From: Paraglaciecola mesophila KMM 241
GTDB lineage: Bacteria; Pseudomonadota; Gammaproteobacteria; Enterobacterales; Alteromonadaceae
Assembly (NCBI RefSeq): GCF_000315015.1
Contig: NZ_BAEP01000056.1
Location: 35,937-99,936, forward strand
Length of the DNA: 64,000 nucleotides
Direction: 5' to 3'
In this document: one piece after another, positions 27,882-37,352 of the stretch
How the letters are laid out: the number at the start of each line of letters is the position of its first letter
Numbering within the stretch: the stretch's first letter is position 1
Program-made: the position numbers and the translations under genes
The notes under the pieces: model-generated
What the model was told of the DNA's origin: nothing
Databases searched by the model: none
Seen by the model: only the letters and a program-made list of their open reading frames with translations

Positions 27882-28086
27882 ATTTGGTCTTCTCATTTGT
27901 TTGGCGTAACCTGCCATTTGTATAGACTTTTTATCTTACGTGCTTCAAGAAAAGACCACGAATTAAACCAATGAGTAACTAACTATTTAGCTGATTGATT
28001 GGAATAACATTTACGTTGAACTTGATGCTTAAAATAGCGCACCAATAGTTACGTATAACCGCCACAGCCCTATACTAAGTAATGAG

Positions 28087-28902
28087 TTAATCTTTACGCG
28101 CAATAACGATTGAATGGGATGAAGTGTTCTGATCTGCAATGGTTTCACCTTCATCTAACGCTGTTTTCAGGTCATTCTTTTTTAAGTTATTAGGTACTTC
28201 ACTTGAATCGCTTGAATTAACCACAACACGCCATTCATCTTTAATGATAGGGTCTTCTTCATCGTTGGTTCGCTCCCATGGATAACGCTTTACGGCAGGT
28301 TTTGGGTCTAGTCTATGCCAAAGTAATCCTGAAAAAGCGCCGGCTATTCCTCCGAACAAATGATACTCAAATGAGATGTCAGGCTCTCGGGGGAAGATAC
28401 TCATCGTCATTCCACCGTACATAAAAAACGCGATCATCATAATACCAATCGATGACTTATCACGACGTAAAATTCCCACCACTAAAAGATAAAAGAATAT
28501 GCCGTGGGTGACCCCGCTTGCACCTAAATGATAAGCATCACGCGCAAAGAGCCATACACCAACGCCTGACAGCAGCCACACGCTGATAAGCACCCGTATG
28601 CGTGTTTTAGGGTAACCGTAAAAAAGTGCCGTAAGTAGCACTAATAAAGGTAGGCTGTTGCTAAAAATATGCTCCAAGGAGCCGTGAATAAAGGGCGCCG
28701 TAATGATGCCAACACTTCCGTTTAGAGTCTGGGGATAAACTGCAAACATATGCATATCAATCGTGAATAGTATTTCAGCTGATTTGATACACCACAGTAT
28801 CAACACAAATACAGTGCTGGCTAAAATGCTATTGGACAAGCGCTTTGAAAAGTTCATCGCTTTAATGTGTGGTACAAAACTAAGATTAAAAGGCCCGTCC
28901 AT
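28087..28902 (-). CDS. Rhomboid-family intramembrane serine protease
   Basis: A 271-residue membrane protein. The rhomboid signatures are present: HGSLEHIFSN (His73, His78, Asn82), GASGVTHG with nucleophile Ser129, and the catalytic His181 in EYHLFGG. Six membrane segments are expected, followed by a polar tail of about 70 residues rich in charged residues. It cuts membrane-spanning proteins; the substrate is unknown. The starts at 28902 (MDGPF) and 28857 (MNFSK) both lack a good ribosome site; I keep the longer one. Not obviously in an operon. Confidence 0.85.
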   Translation of the reverse strand: MDGPFNLSFVPHIKAMNFSKRLSNSILASTVFVLILWCIKSAEILFTIDMHMFAVYPQTLNGSVGIITAPFIHGSLEHIFSNSLPLLVLLTALFYGYPKTRIRVLISVWLLSGVGVWLFARDAYHLGASGVTHGIFFYLLVVGILRRDKSSIGIMMIAFFMYGGMTMSIFPREPDISFEYHLFGGIAGAFSGLLWHRLDPKPAVKRYPWERTNDEEDPIIKDEWRVVVNSSDSSEVPNNLKKNDLKTALDEGETIADQNTSSHSIVIARKD

Positions 28903-29065
28903 ACTTATATTATGAATTATTTGTCTAAACAGCTTGCGCTAAGACATCTCAAAACAAACTGAAAGTAAGCGCGCTGCTAGCTATCATTAATCAATTCACG
29001 CCAATTGTCTGTTTCCTCTTTACCCTACCCGCACAGTCTCGCTATAGTGAGCGGCTAGTTAATTA

Positions 29066-29431
29066 ATGCGGGTAATGAGTAATTTAATGACGAAAATGTA
29101 CGGTATCAAGAACTGCGACACGATAAAAAAAGCACGTAAATGGCTAACTGCGAATGAAATAGAATATACATTTCATGATTATCGAATAGACGGTATCGAT
29201 CCAGAATGGCTTGAAGAAGTTGAAGCCATTGTCGGCTGGGAGACGCTATTAAACAAACGTGGTACAACGTTTCGCCAATTGACTGACGAACAAAAAGAGA
29301 GTCTAAATCGAGAAACCGCTTTAGCGTTAATGCACGAAGCGCCGGCCATGATAAAGCGCCCGTTACTCATTCATCAAGATCACCATATAGTCGGATTTAA
29401 AGACGCCCAATACCTAGAGATATTCAAATGA
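29066..29431 (+). CDS. ArsC/Spx-family protein YffB
   Basis: A 121-residue thioredoxin-fold protein of the ArsC/Spx family, like E. coli YffB (function not settled; the fold suggests glutathione or thiol chemistry). The redox Cys17 lies in [12 protein letters not shown], with KRPLL near the C terminus (Arg after Lys, as in ArsC). The start is uncertain: ATGs at 29066, 29075 and 29087 (MTKMYGIKN) are in frame; the last resembles the family N terminus most. Its last codons overlap dapE by four bases, so translation is coupled. YffB upstream of dapE is a known gammaproteobacterial arrangement. Confidence 0.85.
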   Translation: MRVMSNLMTKMYGIKNCDTIKKARKWLTANEIEYTFHDYRIDGIDPEWLEEVEAIVGWETLLNKRGTTFRQLTDEQKESLNRETALALMHEAPAMIKRPLLIHQDHHIVGFKDAQYLEIFK

Positions 29432-30558
29432 GTTGTGAAGTATTAGCCTTAACAGAAGAATTAATTAATCGCCAATCAGTTACACCTGAAGACGCTGGTT
29501 GCCAGCAATTAATGGCTGAGTATTTAGCCCCATTAGGGTTTGATATCGAATCAATGGTGTTTGACGATACAACCAATATGTGGGCCCGAAAAGGCGCAAG
29601 CGGCCCAGTATTTTGTTTTGCTGGGCACACAGATGTTGTGCCAAGTGGCCCTGCTGAAAAATGGACGTTTCCACCATTTACCGCCACCCAACATGAAGGT
29701 CAGTTGTATGGACGTGGCGCTGCCGACATGAAAGGCAGCCTAGCAGCGATGCTTGTGGCCACCAAAGCATTCGTAACTAAGCATCCAGAGCATACAGGTT
29801 CGATTGCTTTTTTAATTACCAGCGATGAAGAGGGTCCATTTATTAACGGCACTACTCGCGTGATTGACACCCTAGAAGCCCGCAATGAAAAAATGACATG
29901 GTGCTTAGTCGGCGAGCCTTCAAGTACTACGCTGATTGGTGATGTCGTTAAAAATGGTCGCCGAGGTTCACTCACCGGTGATATCACAGTTAAAGGGGTG
30001 CAGGGTCATGTTGCCTACCCTCATTTGGCCAAAAACCCAATTCACTTGTCAGCCCCCGCTTTTGCTGAGTTAGTGCAAACCCATTGGGATAACGGGAATG
30101 CCTCTTTCCCTCCGACTAGCTTCCAGGTCTCTAACATCAATTCGGGCACAGGCGCAGGTAATGTTATCCCTGGTGATTTATCAGCATGTTTTAACTTTCG
30201 CTTTTCAACAGAAGTCACCGACAAGCAACTTATTGAGCGCGTCACCTCGATACTCGATAAGTACGATTTCGACTACCACATCGGCTGGACATTCAATGGG
30301 CAACCTTTTTTGACCGATTCTGGAAAATTAGTAGAAGCCACACAGGGCGCGATAAAGGACGTAACGGGCCGAGAAACCGAGCTCTCAACCGCCGGCGGGA
30401 CATCTGATGGGCGCTTTATCGCTCCCACTGGTGCACAAGTCATTGAGTTGGGGCCCGTCAACGCGACCATTCATAAAATTGATGAAAACGTGAATATCAA
30501 AGATCTAGCTGAACTTGCGAAAATATATGAAGGGATTTTGCAAAGGCTACTGGCTTGA
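29428..30558 (+). CDS. dapE: Succinyl-diaminopimelate desuccinylase
   Basis: A 376-residue zinc metallohydrolase that removes succinate from N-succinyl-LL-diaminopimelate in lysine and cell-wall synthesis. M20-family ligands are visible: His67 in [11 protein letters not shown], Asp100 in [10 protein letters not shown] and the TSDEEGP acid/base and ligand pair (Glu134/135), with GGTSDGRF near the C terminus. The ATG overlaps the yffB stop (ATGA) and the stop overlaps the next start (TTGA), so the three genes are translationally coupled. dapB, another step of the same pathway, is about 27 kb away. Confidence 0.97.
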   Translation: MSCEVLALTEELINRQSVTPEDAGCQQLMAEYLAPLGFDIESMVFDDTTNMWARKGASGPVFCFAGHTDVVPSGPAEKWTFPPFTATQHEGQLYGRGAADMKGSLAAMLVATKAFVTKHPEHTGSIAFLITSDEEGPFINGTTRVIDTLEARNEKMTWCLVGEPSSTTLIGDVVKNGRRGSLTGDITVKGVQGHVAYPHLAKNPIHLSAPAFAELVQTHWDNGNASFPPTSFQVSNINSGTGAGNVIPGDLSACFNFRFSTEVTDKQLIERVTSILDKYDFDYHIGWTFNGQPFLTDSGKLVEATQGAIKDVTGRETELSTAGGTSDGRFIAPTGAQVIELGPVNATIHKIDENVNIKDLAELAKIYEGILQRLLA

Positions 30559-31256
30559 TCAATGTTGAACATGCCTTAGGTATTGATGCCTCACACTTAT
30601 GTGAGGCACAAGACGGCCATCGCCTTGAAATTCGAACCTACTCTGCCTTTAGCGCCATGCAGCGAAGTGCAGCAAAAGACAACATTCACATCAATATTGC
30701 CAGTGGCTATCGCGACTTTGCGCGGCAAAAATTCATTTGGGATAATAAATGGCAAGGGCTACGTCCCCTGTATTCCCAGACCGGCGAGCCATTAGACGCA
30801 GCCATATTAACCTCTGAACAAAAGCTACACGCCATTCTAACTTGGTCAGCATTGCCTGGAGCAAGTCGTCATCATTGGGGCACTGATCTCGATGTATACG
30901 ACAAGCTCGCTATGGCACAAGCCGGTCAGACCTTACAACTTATACCACAAGAATACAGCGAGAAAGGCCCCTGTTCAGCGATGCATAAATGGTTAGTAAG
31001 GCATGCCGCTGATTTTGATTTTTACATGCCATATCAAGATTTTACCGGCGGGGTATCCGTGGAGCCTTGGCATTTAAGCTACCGTCCTGTGGCCGAAAAA
31101 ATGTTGAGCTTACTGACATTACCTGCTCTTCAAGCACTGCTCACTAAACAGAACATCCAAGGCAAAGCTGAGGTGTTAAAACGATTGCCGATGATCTATC
31201 ACAGGTACATACTGAATGAAGGAATATCAGATCGCGAGCATCAGGAGTTTAAATGA
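30555..31256 (+). CDS. M15-family D-Ala-D-Ala carboxypeptidase-like protein
   Basis: A 233-residue zinc peptidase of the VanY/M15B group, which trims peptidoglycan stem peptides. The metal and catalytic motif [13 protein letters not shown] (His106, Asp113) and EPWHLSYRP (Glu170, His173) are complete; [13 protein letters not shown] is the N-terminal hallmark. It has no obvious signal peptide, which is unusual for a peptidoglycan enzyme, so it may act on cytoplasmic murein fragments or be exported another way. The start is TTG within the dapE stop (TTGA), reflecting coupled translation. Placement after dapE fits a cell-wall theme. Confidence 0.85.
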   Translation: MINVEHALGIDASHLCEAQDGHRLEIRTYSAFSAMQRSAAKDNIHINIASGYRDFARQKFIWDNKWQGLRPLYSQTGEPLDAAILTSEQKLHAILTWSALPGASRHHWGTDLDVYDKLAMAQAGQTLQLIPQEYSEKGPCSAMHKWLVRHAADFDFYMPYQDFTGGVSVEPWHLSYRPVAEKMLSLLTLPALQALLTKQNIQGKAEVLKRLPMIYHRYILNEGISDREHQEFK

Positions 31257-31414
31257 ATATTTGGATAGTCGTTGCCATCATAGTAGTCGTATTGGGTTTT
31301 ATCATTGGCAATATATTGCTGCTACAACAAAGTGCGAATGAGAAACTGCCTAAACCAACGAAAGACAATAATAAAAATTTTGATGACGAAGACGATGATT
31401 GGGGTAAGAAGTGA
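31253..31414 (+). CDS. Small DUF2897-type membrane protein
   Basis: A 53-residue protein: one membrane helix (about residues 3-24, with GFIIGNILLL), then a polar tail ending in an acidic stretch (FDDEDDDWGKK). This fits the DUF2897 small inner-membrane proteins of Alteromonadales and Vibrio; function unknown. The ATG overlaps the stop of the M15 gene (ATGA), extending the coupled group yffB-dapE-M15-DUF2897. A short frame starting at its stop codon is not supported. Confidence 0.75.
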   Translation: MNIWIVVAIIVVVLGFIIGNILLLQQSANEKLPKPTKDNNKNFDDEDDDWGKK

Positions 31415-31461
31415 TGGAATGGGTTGATGGTTCAAAAAGAGTCAGCCGTCATCATGTTTTT

Positions 31462-31488
31462 AAGCAACTTCAATCATCGAAGTTGCTT
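31462..31488. terminator. Hairpin after the dapE-M15-DUF2897 group
   Basis: Perfect 10-bp stem AAGCAACTTC / GAAGTTGCTT with a 7-base loop, 48 bases after the last stop codon. There is no clear T-run, so it is a weaker terminator or a processing structure. Confidence 0.55.
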
Positions 31489-31522
31489 ACACGCCAAATC
31501 TTAGCTAAGTAAACGAAGGGCA

Positions 31523-31849
31523 CTAAAGATCGGAACAGCTCACTGCCGTACCGCTGATGCTGACCATCAACATGCTGCCGCCTTTTCCTACTACCTCGTA
31601 ATCAATATCGATGCCTACCACCGCATTAGCGCCCATGGAGCGCGCCTCAGCTTCTAGCTCACGAAAACCTATTTGTCGAGCGTTGGTTAGTTCATCTTCA
31701 TAAGCACCTGAGCGCCCGCCAACAACGTCACGAATGGCGGCGAATATATCGCGAAAGACATTGGCCCCCATCACGGCTTCCCCTACAACTATTCCGCAAT
31801 AACGTTCGATTTTTTTGCCTTCAATACTGGGTGTGGTAGTCATGATCAT
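31523..31849 (-). CDS. YbjQ / UPF0145 family protein
   Basis: A 108-residue cytoplasmic protein matching E. coli YbjQ (107 residues), a small alpha/beta protein sometimes called a heavy-metal-binding domain without proof. The family blocks are [55 protein letters not shown] and [11 protein letters not shown]. It is convergent with the dapE group and sits alone. Function is unknown. Confidence 0.88.
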   Translation of the reverse strand: MIMTTTPSIEGKKIERYCGIVVGEAVMGANVFRDIFAAIRDVVGGRSGAYEDELTNARQIGFRELEAEARSMGANAVVGIDIDYEVVGKGGSMLMVSISGTAVSCSDL

Positions 31850-31961
31850 GTTTTTATCCTTGTTAAATCAAATTGACCTGTCAACGTTAGCAAAAAATGC
31901 ATCGGCAACGTACCGCATCCGTGCATCTATTTGTAACAAAACGCCTGTTAACTATTCTGAG

Positions 31962-33014
31962 TTAGTCCAACGTTGTGGGGATAACAGTTAAAATAGCACG
32001 CTGACCAATCGCCACGTTTGCGTTGGGGAAGACAACCGCTTCACCATCAAACTCAGCGCGGTATTCATTGCCTGTTTCATGAGCCAGTAAAGTGCCCTTG
32101 GAAAAATCACTAAAGTTGGGCAGATCGTCTGAAAAGTCCAAAACAAAATCATCTTCATGCTTATTGATCACCTGGTTTACTTGGTAAATCAACACATCTT
32201 GATGATTAAACGATTTCAGATTCAATGGCTGACCGCAAATAAGGCGTTTCAAGGTGTCATTAACTTGGGTGAAACGAGACATATCATTTTGGCCGAACGC
32301 TTCTACCTTACCCAGTTCCACCGTAAAGGCATGGGCCCCAAATTGACGACTGGAATAATAACTGAAAGTGGTTGTAGGGCTACCAGAGAGTAGAAAAGTA
32401 TCGATTCCGCAAGCAAGCAAGAAGCTAATTTGATCTTTGCTATGCTTTTCGCCATGTAAAAATGGATACACAGCAAACTTTTCATTCTTCGATGGGCGGA
32501 TTGCCGTATGAAGATCGTAGTGATAACGCGATTCATCACTGTGCCCTGCCTCGTAAAACTGAGCGACCGCCTTTTCTATTTCTTTCGCACGAGCGCATTC
32601 GTAGCTGTTTTGATCAACCGACTCATTTGCATGAGCATGGCTGAACAAGCGGTTTAGGTTTTCATCAACAAAGCGCGTGGCTTTATCCATTGCTGGCAAA
32701 TTGCCAAAAATAAACAAAACGCGATGAGCAACACGTATTTTACCCGTCAAAATATCTACTACATATTGGTCACATATTTCAATAGGGGCTGTTTCATTAC
32801 CGTGGATCCCGCTCGATAGCACAATGGCTTTGACACTTTTTATCTTGGGTGTAAACGAAATAATACCAGGGGAGATAATGCTGACCTGAGTGTGCTCATC
32901 AAGTGTGAAAGAAATAGGCTTTTGTACTAATTCGACAGAGCGACGCGAGAGCGTTAAAAACTGCCCCTGCTGTTGTAAATCACTAATGAGTTTATGCGTA
33001 TTAACTGTGTGCAT
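31962..33014 (-). CDS. astE: Succinylglutamate desuccinylase
   Basis: A 350-residue zinc enzyme that hydrolyses N2-succinylglutamate to succinate and glutamate, the last step of the arginine succinyltransferase (AST) pathway. Metal ligands are His71 and Glu74 in SSGIHGNETAP and His169 in YHYDLHTAIRP; the catalytic Glu is probably in HAFTVELGKVE. The length agrees with AstE. The other ast genes are not in this window, so in this organism astE is separate from astCADB; the gene could alternatively be a broader succinyl- or aspartoacylase of the same family. Confidence 0.85.
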   Translation of the reverse strand: MHTVNTHKLISDLQQQGQFLTLSRRSVELVQKPISFTLDEHTQVSIISPGIISFTPKIKSVKAIVLSSGIHGNETAPIEICDQYVVDILTGKIRVAHRVLFIFGNLPAMDKATRFVDENLNRLFSHAHANESVDQNSYECARAKEIEKAVAQFYEAGHSDESRYHYDLHTAIRPSKNEKFAVYPFLHGEKHSKDQISFLLACGIDTFLLSGSPTTTFSYYSSRQFGAHAFTVELGKVEAFGQNDMSRFTQVNDTLKRLICGQPLNLKSFNHQDVLIYQVNQVINKHEDDFVLDFSDDLPNFSDFSKGTLLAHETGNEYRAEFDGEAVVFPNANVAIGQRAILTVIPTTLD

Positions 33015-33118
33015 ACCTTACCTTTACGCTTTAATAATGAGTGGCCGAAAAATGACATTTACAGTGTAAAAACATTCATTCGAAATCCAAAGAAGAGTGT
33101 TATCGATAGTGCCAATGG

Positions 33119-34441
33119 CTACGCACTGTCAAGTCGGCTTACCCGAGCATGGGAATCGCCTACGATGAAGTCTTGTTGAGTTAATCCGATGAAATCCTGC
33201 AATGGCACTGCTCGTGAAAATAGAAAGCCCTGCCCTTCAGCCACACCTATTTCACGCAACACATGTAGCTGGTGAATATTTTCAATCCCCTCTGCGACTA
33301 ATTCACAATTGGCTGCGGTTGCGATTAATTTAGAGGCTTCTATAACCGCGCGATTAATGGGGTTTTCAGCTAATTCCATCACAAACGTTTTATCGACTTT
33401 AATAGTATCAAGTTCAATATTGCGCATATAGGCTAAATTCGAATAGCCCTTGCCAAAATCATCAATCGCTACTGACACACCTAGTGCTCGAATACGCGTT
33501 AGCTGAGACGTTACAACAAACGAATTTGATAATGCTACGTCTTCGGTTAGCTCAATCTCAATCTGACTTAAGTCAACCGCGTATATCAGCGCGAAGTCAG
33601 CGAGTTGGTCAACGAAGTTTGGATCATACAACTGGGTTGGTGACATATTCACCGAAAGCTTAAGATGTATATTGGCCTTACTCAGTTCTTTTGCCCCTTT
33701 AAAGGCGGCTTCTAAAACCCAGTAGCCCATCTCGTTCATCATATTATATGACTCAGCGGCTTCGATTAACGCGCCGGGAAACAGCACACCATCAAGCGGA
33801 TGATTCCAGCGTAACAAGCATTCAGCGCCAACAATTTGTAACGTGCGCAGGTTCACCTTAGGCTGATAATAGATCTCAAGTTCATCTCTTGACAATGCGC
33901 GTTTTAAATCAGCTTTTAATGTTATCGAACGGCTATTGTTTGGCTTATCGGTAAGACTCATGTAACAAAAATTATCGTAACGATTTTGTTTAGCTTGCTT
34001 AAGCGCTGCTTCGACTCGAGTGAAAAACTGACTAGCCGCGATGGCCGATTCTTCGTTAGAAACCGCGCCCACGTTAAAATCGGCAATAAATGAATGGTCA
34101 CCTACCCCAATCGGGGTTTTGAAATGTTCAATTAGGTGAATATAGAAACGTTGAAGTTGGACTTGGCTGAATTTACCTGGGATGACTAAACCGAAAATGT
34201 CGCCACTGATACGCCCTAAGTGAGCACCGTGGCCATCAAACAAATAGCAAATTCTATTGGCAATATTGAGCAACAACTCATCACCTAATTCATAACCAAA
34301 GCTGCTACTAACATCTGAAAAACGTACCACATCAATCAAAAGCATCGAATGATGAGGATGGCTTTTTAGCATATCGTCTATTTGTCCTAAGAAGACATGA
34401 CGATTCGGTATTGTTCGCAATGAATCATGAACAGGCTTCAT
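33119..34441 (-). CDS. EAL-domain cyclic-di-GMP phosphodiesterase with degenerate GGDEF domain
   Basis: A 440-residue cytoplasmic protein. The N-terminal GGDEF domain is degenerate: the active motif is SGDIF (79-83) instead of GGDEF, so it is not expected to make c-di-GMP. The C-terminal EAL domain (about 180-435) looks active, with ECL (207-209) in place of EAL, Asn265 in NMSP, Glu in ELTE, DDFG (327-330), Lys348 and Glu384. Such proteins usually degrade c-di-GMP, and a dead GGDEF domain may bind GTP as a sensor. No membrane segment. It sits alone upstream of the glgP gene. Confidence 0.88.
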   Translation of the reverse strand: MKPVHDSLRTIPNRHVFLGQIDDMLKSHPHHSMLLIDVVRFSDVSSSFGYELGDELLLNIANRICYLFDGHGAHLGRISGDIFGLVIPGKFSQVQLQRFYIHLIEHFKTPIGVGDHSFIADFNVGAVSNEESAIAASQFFTRVEAALKQAKQNRYDNFCYMSLTDKPNNSRSITLKADLKRALSRDELEIYYQPKVNLRTLQIVGAECLLRWNHPLDGVLFPGALIEAAESYNMMNEMGYWVLEAAFKGAKELSKANIHLKLSVNMSPTQLYDPNFVDQLADFALIYAVDLSQIEIELTEDVALSNSFVVTSQLTRIRALGVSVAIDDFGKGYSNLAYMRNIELDTIKVDKTFVMELAENPINRAVIEASKLIATAANCELVAEGIENIHQLHVLREIGVAEGQGFLFSRAVPLQDFIGLTQQDFIVGDSHARVSRLDSA

Positions 34442-34500
34442 GCAAATAGATAAACCCCAAATACTTCTGACACTGAGTGTCTATTTTGATTAGGAAAAAC

Positions 34501-34526
34501 AAGGCTCTAACTACAGTTAGAGCCTT
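34501..34526 (-). terminator. Intrinsic terminator of glgP
   Basis: Eleven-base stem AAGGCTCTAAC / GTTAGAGCCTT with a 4-base loop, followed on the minus strand by a T-rich run (GTTTTT), 78 bases after the glgP stop. Confidence 0.85.
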
Positions 34527-34603
34527 ACATATAGCCTAATAGTTTACAGGAAAATGGCTGGGGTGAAAGCCATTAGACTGCTAAAGGTAAGAAAGCCTGA
34601 ATA

Positions 34604-37099
34604 CTAGTCGACTTTGCAGGGATCAAGCTTCCAAATGCGCTCAACATAGTCTTTGATTGAGCGATCAGAAGTGAATTTCCCCATGTGCGCCGTATTCAGT
34701 ATCGCCATCTTGGCCCATCTTTCTGGCTCTTTGTACGCTTTATCAGCAAGTGATTGTGCTTCGCAGTAGGACGTGAAATCAGCAAGCACCTTATAGTGGT
34801 CCCCCCCTTCCAACATACTGCGCTTTAACGAAGAAAGCGCTCCGGGCTTACCTGGCGTGAAGTAATCGCTGTCTAACCAATCAAGTACTGCTTTTAACTC
34901 ACGATTGTTATCGTAATAATCAAATGGGTTATAGCCCTTCTTATCTAAAGCTTCTACTTCGGCTACGGTCAGGCCAAATATAAAGATATTTTCATCTCCG
35001 ACTTCTTCGGCGATTTCAATGTTTGCCCCATCTAATGTCCCTACAGTGAGGGCACCATTTAGTGACAACTTCATGTTACCCGTGCCCGATGCTTCCTTGC
35101 CAGCAGTAGAAATTTGTTCTGAAATATCTGCTGCAGGGATCATCTTCTCAGCCAAGCTCACGCGGTAGTTAGGCAAAAATACCACTTTAAGTTTGTGATT
35201 AACCCGTGCGTCATTGTTGATTTTTTCTGCGACTTTATTAATAGCGAAAATAATGTCTTTAGCAAGCTTGTAACCAGGAGCCGCTTTGGCCCCGAACAAG
35301 AAAACGCGAGGATGCATATCGTAGTCAGGGTTCTCTAACAAACGACGATATAACGCCATAATATACAATAGGTTTAGGTGCTGACGCTTATACTCGTGAA
35401 GACGTTTAATCTGTACATCGAATATTGCATTCGGGTCTATCTCAACGTCTGTCAATGCCATCACCTCTTTCGCTAATTGTACCTTATTATCACGCTTGAT
35501 TTTCATGAACTGCTTTTGAAACTTAGCGTCTTCGGCAAATTCGGCTAAACCTTTCAGTTTGTCTAAATTTAAGGGCCAATCTTGGCCAATCTTACCGTCA
35601 ATTAACTGTGACAACGCCGGATTACACGCCTTCAACCAACGACGCGGAGTGATGCCGTTTGTCACATTGGTGAGTTTACTCGGCCACATGTGATTAAATT
35701 CAGGGAATAAATCTTTCTTAACTAGCGCAGAGTGAATTTCTGCTACGCCATTAACCGCAAAAGAGCCAATGACCGACAAATTCCCCATGCGTACCATTTT
35801 GTCAGGACCCTCTTCAATAATAGACAGCTTACGCTTGATCTCATTATTACCTGGCCAAACCGCTTCCACCTCATCCATGAAGCGACGGTTAATCTCATAA
35901 ATAATTTCCAAATGGCGAGGTAATATTCTTTCAAACATACGTGCTGGCCACTTTTCTAATGCTTCAGGCAACAAGGTATGGTTAGTGTAGGCAAACGTTT
36001 TGCTGCAGATACTCCATGCATAGTCCCAATCAAGTTCAGCGCGGTCGATTAGTATTCTCATCAACTCGGGGATGGCAACCGCCGGATGGGTATCGTTCAA
36101 TTGAATAACCACTTGCTCAGAAAAACGGCTCCAGTCATCGCCATGAGCCCGTTTATATCTGCGGATAATGTCTTTTAGGGAGCAAGCGCTAAAAAAGTAT
36201 TGCTGAATAAGGCGCAAATCTTTGCCCGCTTGGGTTTCGTCATTCGGATAAAGCACTTTTGAAATGGTTTCCGCTTGTACATTTTCTGTTTGTGCATCCA
36301 CGTAACCACCGGCATTGAACACATCCCAGTTGAAGTAGTCAGAGGATTGGCTTTGCCACAAGCGCAGAACGTTGACGGTTTTACCACCGTAACCGACCAC
36401 TGGAATATCCCAAGGTAGACCTTTAACGATATGACCAGGATGCCACTCTTTATTAATACGGCCATTCTCACCGTATTTGGTTTCCACGTAGCCAAATAAT
36501 GGAATATCTTGTATCGATTCAGGTCGGCAAATCTCCCACGGATTGCCATAATCTCGCCAACTGTCTGGGCGTTCAATCTGCTCACCATTTTGGATCTCTT
36601 GACGAAAAAGTCCGTGTTCATAATGTAAGCCGTAACCCACAGCTGGTAAGTCTAATGTTGCCAGAGAGTCTATAAAACAGGCAGCAAGGCGACCTAGACC
36701 GCCATTGCCCAAAGCCATATCGGGCTCTTCTTCCATAATATCGGTTAAATTGACGCCTAATTCGTTTAGCGCTTTTTCAGTCTGTTCGAACAAACCTAAA
36801 TTGTGTAAGTTGTTAGACATTAAACGACCCATTAAAAACTCTGCCGAAAAGTAATGTACGGCGCGGGTATCGTTCAAATAATGCGATTTTTGGGTTTTAC
36901 GCAGCCCTTCTAAAACGTGTTCTTGCACAGAGGCACAGGTCGCCTTCCACCAAGCGTGATTGTTTGCTTTATTTTCATCTGTACCTAAAGAGCAGTGTAA
37001 GTGTTTTACAATTGACGCCTTGAGTTCAGCTTTATTCATCATCGTCTTGCTTGATGAGGCAACCTTCTTGGTCGCTCGTTTGGTGGTTTTGGTGGTCAT
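34604..37099 (-). CDS. glgP: Glycogen/maltodextrin phosphorylase
   Basis: An 831-residue glucan phosphorylase (glycosyltransferase family 35) releasing glucose-1-phosphate from alpha-1,4-glucans. It shows the N-terminal [13 protein letters not shown] block, the substrate segment [13 protein letters not shown], and the pyridoxal-phosphate lysine in [15 protein letters not shown] (near residue 676). The first 20 residues are basic and Thr/Ser-rich. It is transcribed downstream of pgm and seqA but has its own leader and a terminator precedes it, so it is probably separate. With pgm it converts glycogen or maltodextrins to glucose-6-phosphate. I cannot tell glycogen from maltodextrin specificity. 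Confidence 0.93.
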   Translation of the reverse strand: MTTKTTKRATKKVASSSKTMMNKAELKASIVKHLHCSLGTDENKANNHAWWKATCASVQEHVLEGLRKTQKSHYLNDTRAVHYFSAEFLMGRLMSNNLHNLGLFEQTEKALNELGVNLTDIMEEEPDMALGNGGLGRLAACFIDSLATLDLPAVGYGLHYEHGLFRQEIQNGEQIERPDSWRDYGNPWEICRPESIQDIPLFGYVETKYGENGRINKEWHPGHIVKGLPWDIPVVGYGGKTVNVLRLWQSQSSDYFNWDVFNAGGYVDAQTENVQAETISKVLYPNDETQAGKDLRLIQQYFFSACSLKDIIRRYKRAHGDDWSRFSEQVVIQLNDTHPAVAIPELMRILIDRAELDWDYAWSICSKTFAYTNHTLLPEALEKWPARMFERILPRHLEIIYEINRRFMDEVEAVWPGNNEIKRKLSIIEEGPDKMVRMGNLSVIGSFAVNGVAEIHSALVKKDLFPEFNHMWPSKLTNVTNGITPRRWLKACNPALSQLIDGKIGQDWPLNLDKLKGLAEFAEDAKFQKQFMKIKRDNKVQLAKEVMALTDVEIDPNAIFDVQIKRLHEYKRQHLNLLYIMALYRRLLENPDYDMHPRVFLFGAKAAPGYKLAKDIIFAINKVAEKINNDARVNHKLKVVFLPNYRVSLAEKMIPAADISEQISTAGKEASGTGNMKLSLNGALTVGTLDGANIEIAEEVGDENIFIFGLTVAEVEALDKKGYNPFDYYDNNRELKAVLDWLDSDYFTPGKPGALSSLKRSMLEGGDHYKVLADFTSYCEAQSLADKAYKEPERWAKMAILNTAHMGKFTSDRSIKDYVERIWKLDPCKVD

Positions 37100-37240
37100 G
37101 TCTCTACCTCAATAGTATTTGTTAAAATACAGTTAACATCCAACGGATATAAACCGTAATTAAATTACAAAAATAAACTGAGAGTAGTTTTAGCAGGAAT
37201 ACTCAATTAAATCTGTTAAAAATAGGTTAACAAGACAAAA

Positions 37241-37270
37241 AAGGCGGTTGAATACGTATTCAACCGCCTT
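37241..37270. terminator. Perfect 30-bp palindrome: terminator of pgm
   Basis: AAGGCGGTTGAATAC followed at once by its reverse complement, without an unpaired loop in DNA. A-run on the plus strand gives a T-run after it in the minus direction, fitting termination of pgm. Its centre TTGAATACGTATTCAA also matches the putative LacI-type operator core at 25978-25993. Confidence 0.85.
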
Positions 37271-37352
37271 AACTTATAATCAATTAATACATTAAGTACG
37301 CTTTCTATTTACATTTGCATTACAATTTTCTGCAGAAATGAAATAAATCTAG

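Noticed and set aside
27882..27917. Longer start of the thioesterase gene
   Set aside because: The 12 extra residues have no relatives; GAGAAG lies 7 bases ahead of the ATG at 27881.
31414..31512. Short frame (32 residues) starting within the DUF2897 stop codon
   Set aside because: It overlaps a perfect hairpin (31462-31488) and codes an unremarkable basic peptide with no ribosome site of its own, so it is probably 3' untranslated sequence.
37241..37270. Attachment site or origin for the 30-bp palindrome
   Set aside because: No integrase, replication gene or duplicate copy nearby; the position and A-run match a terminator.
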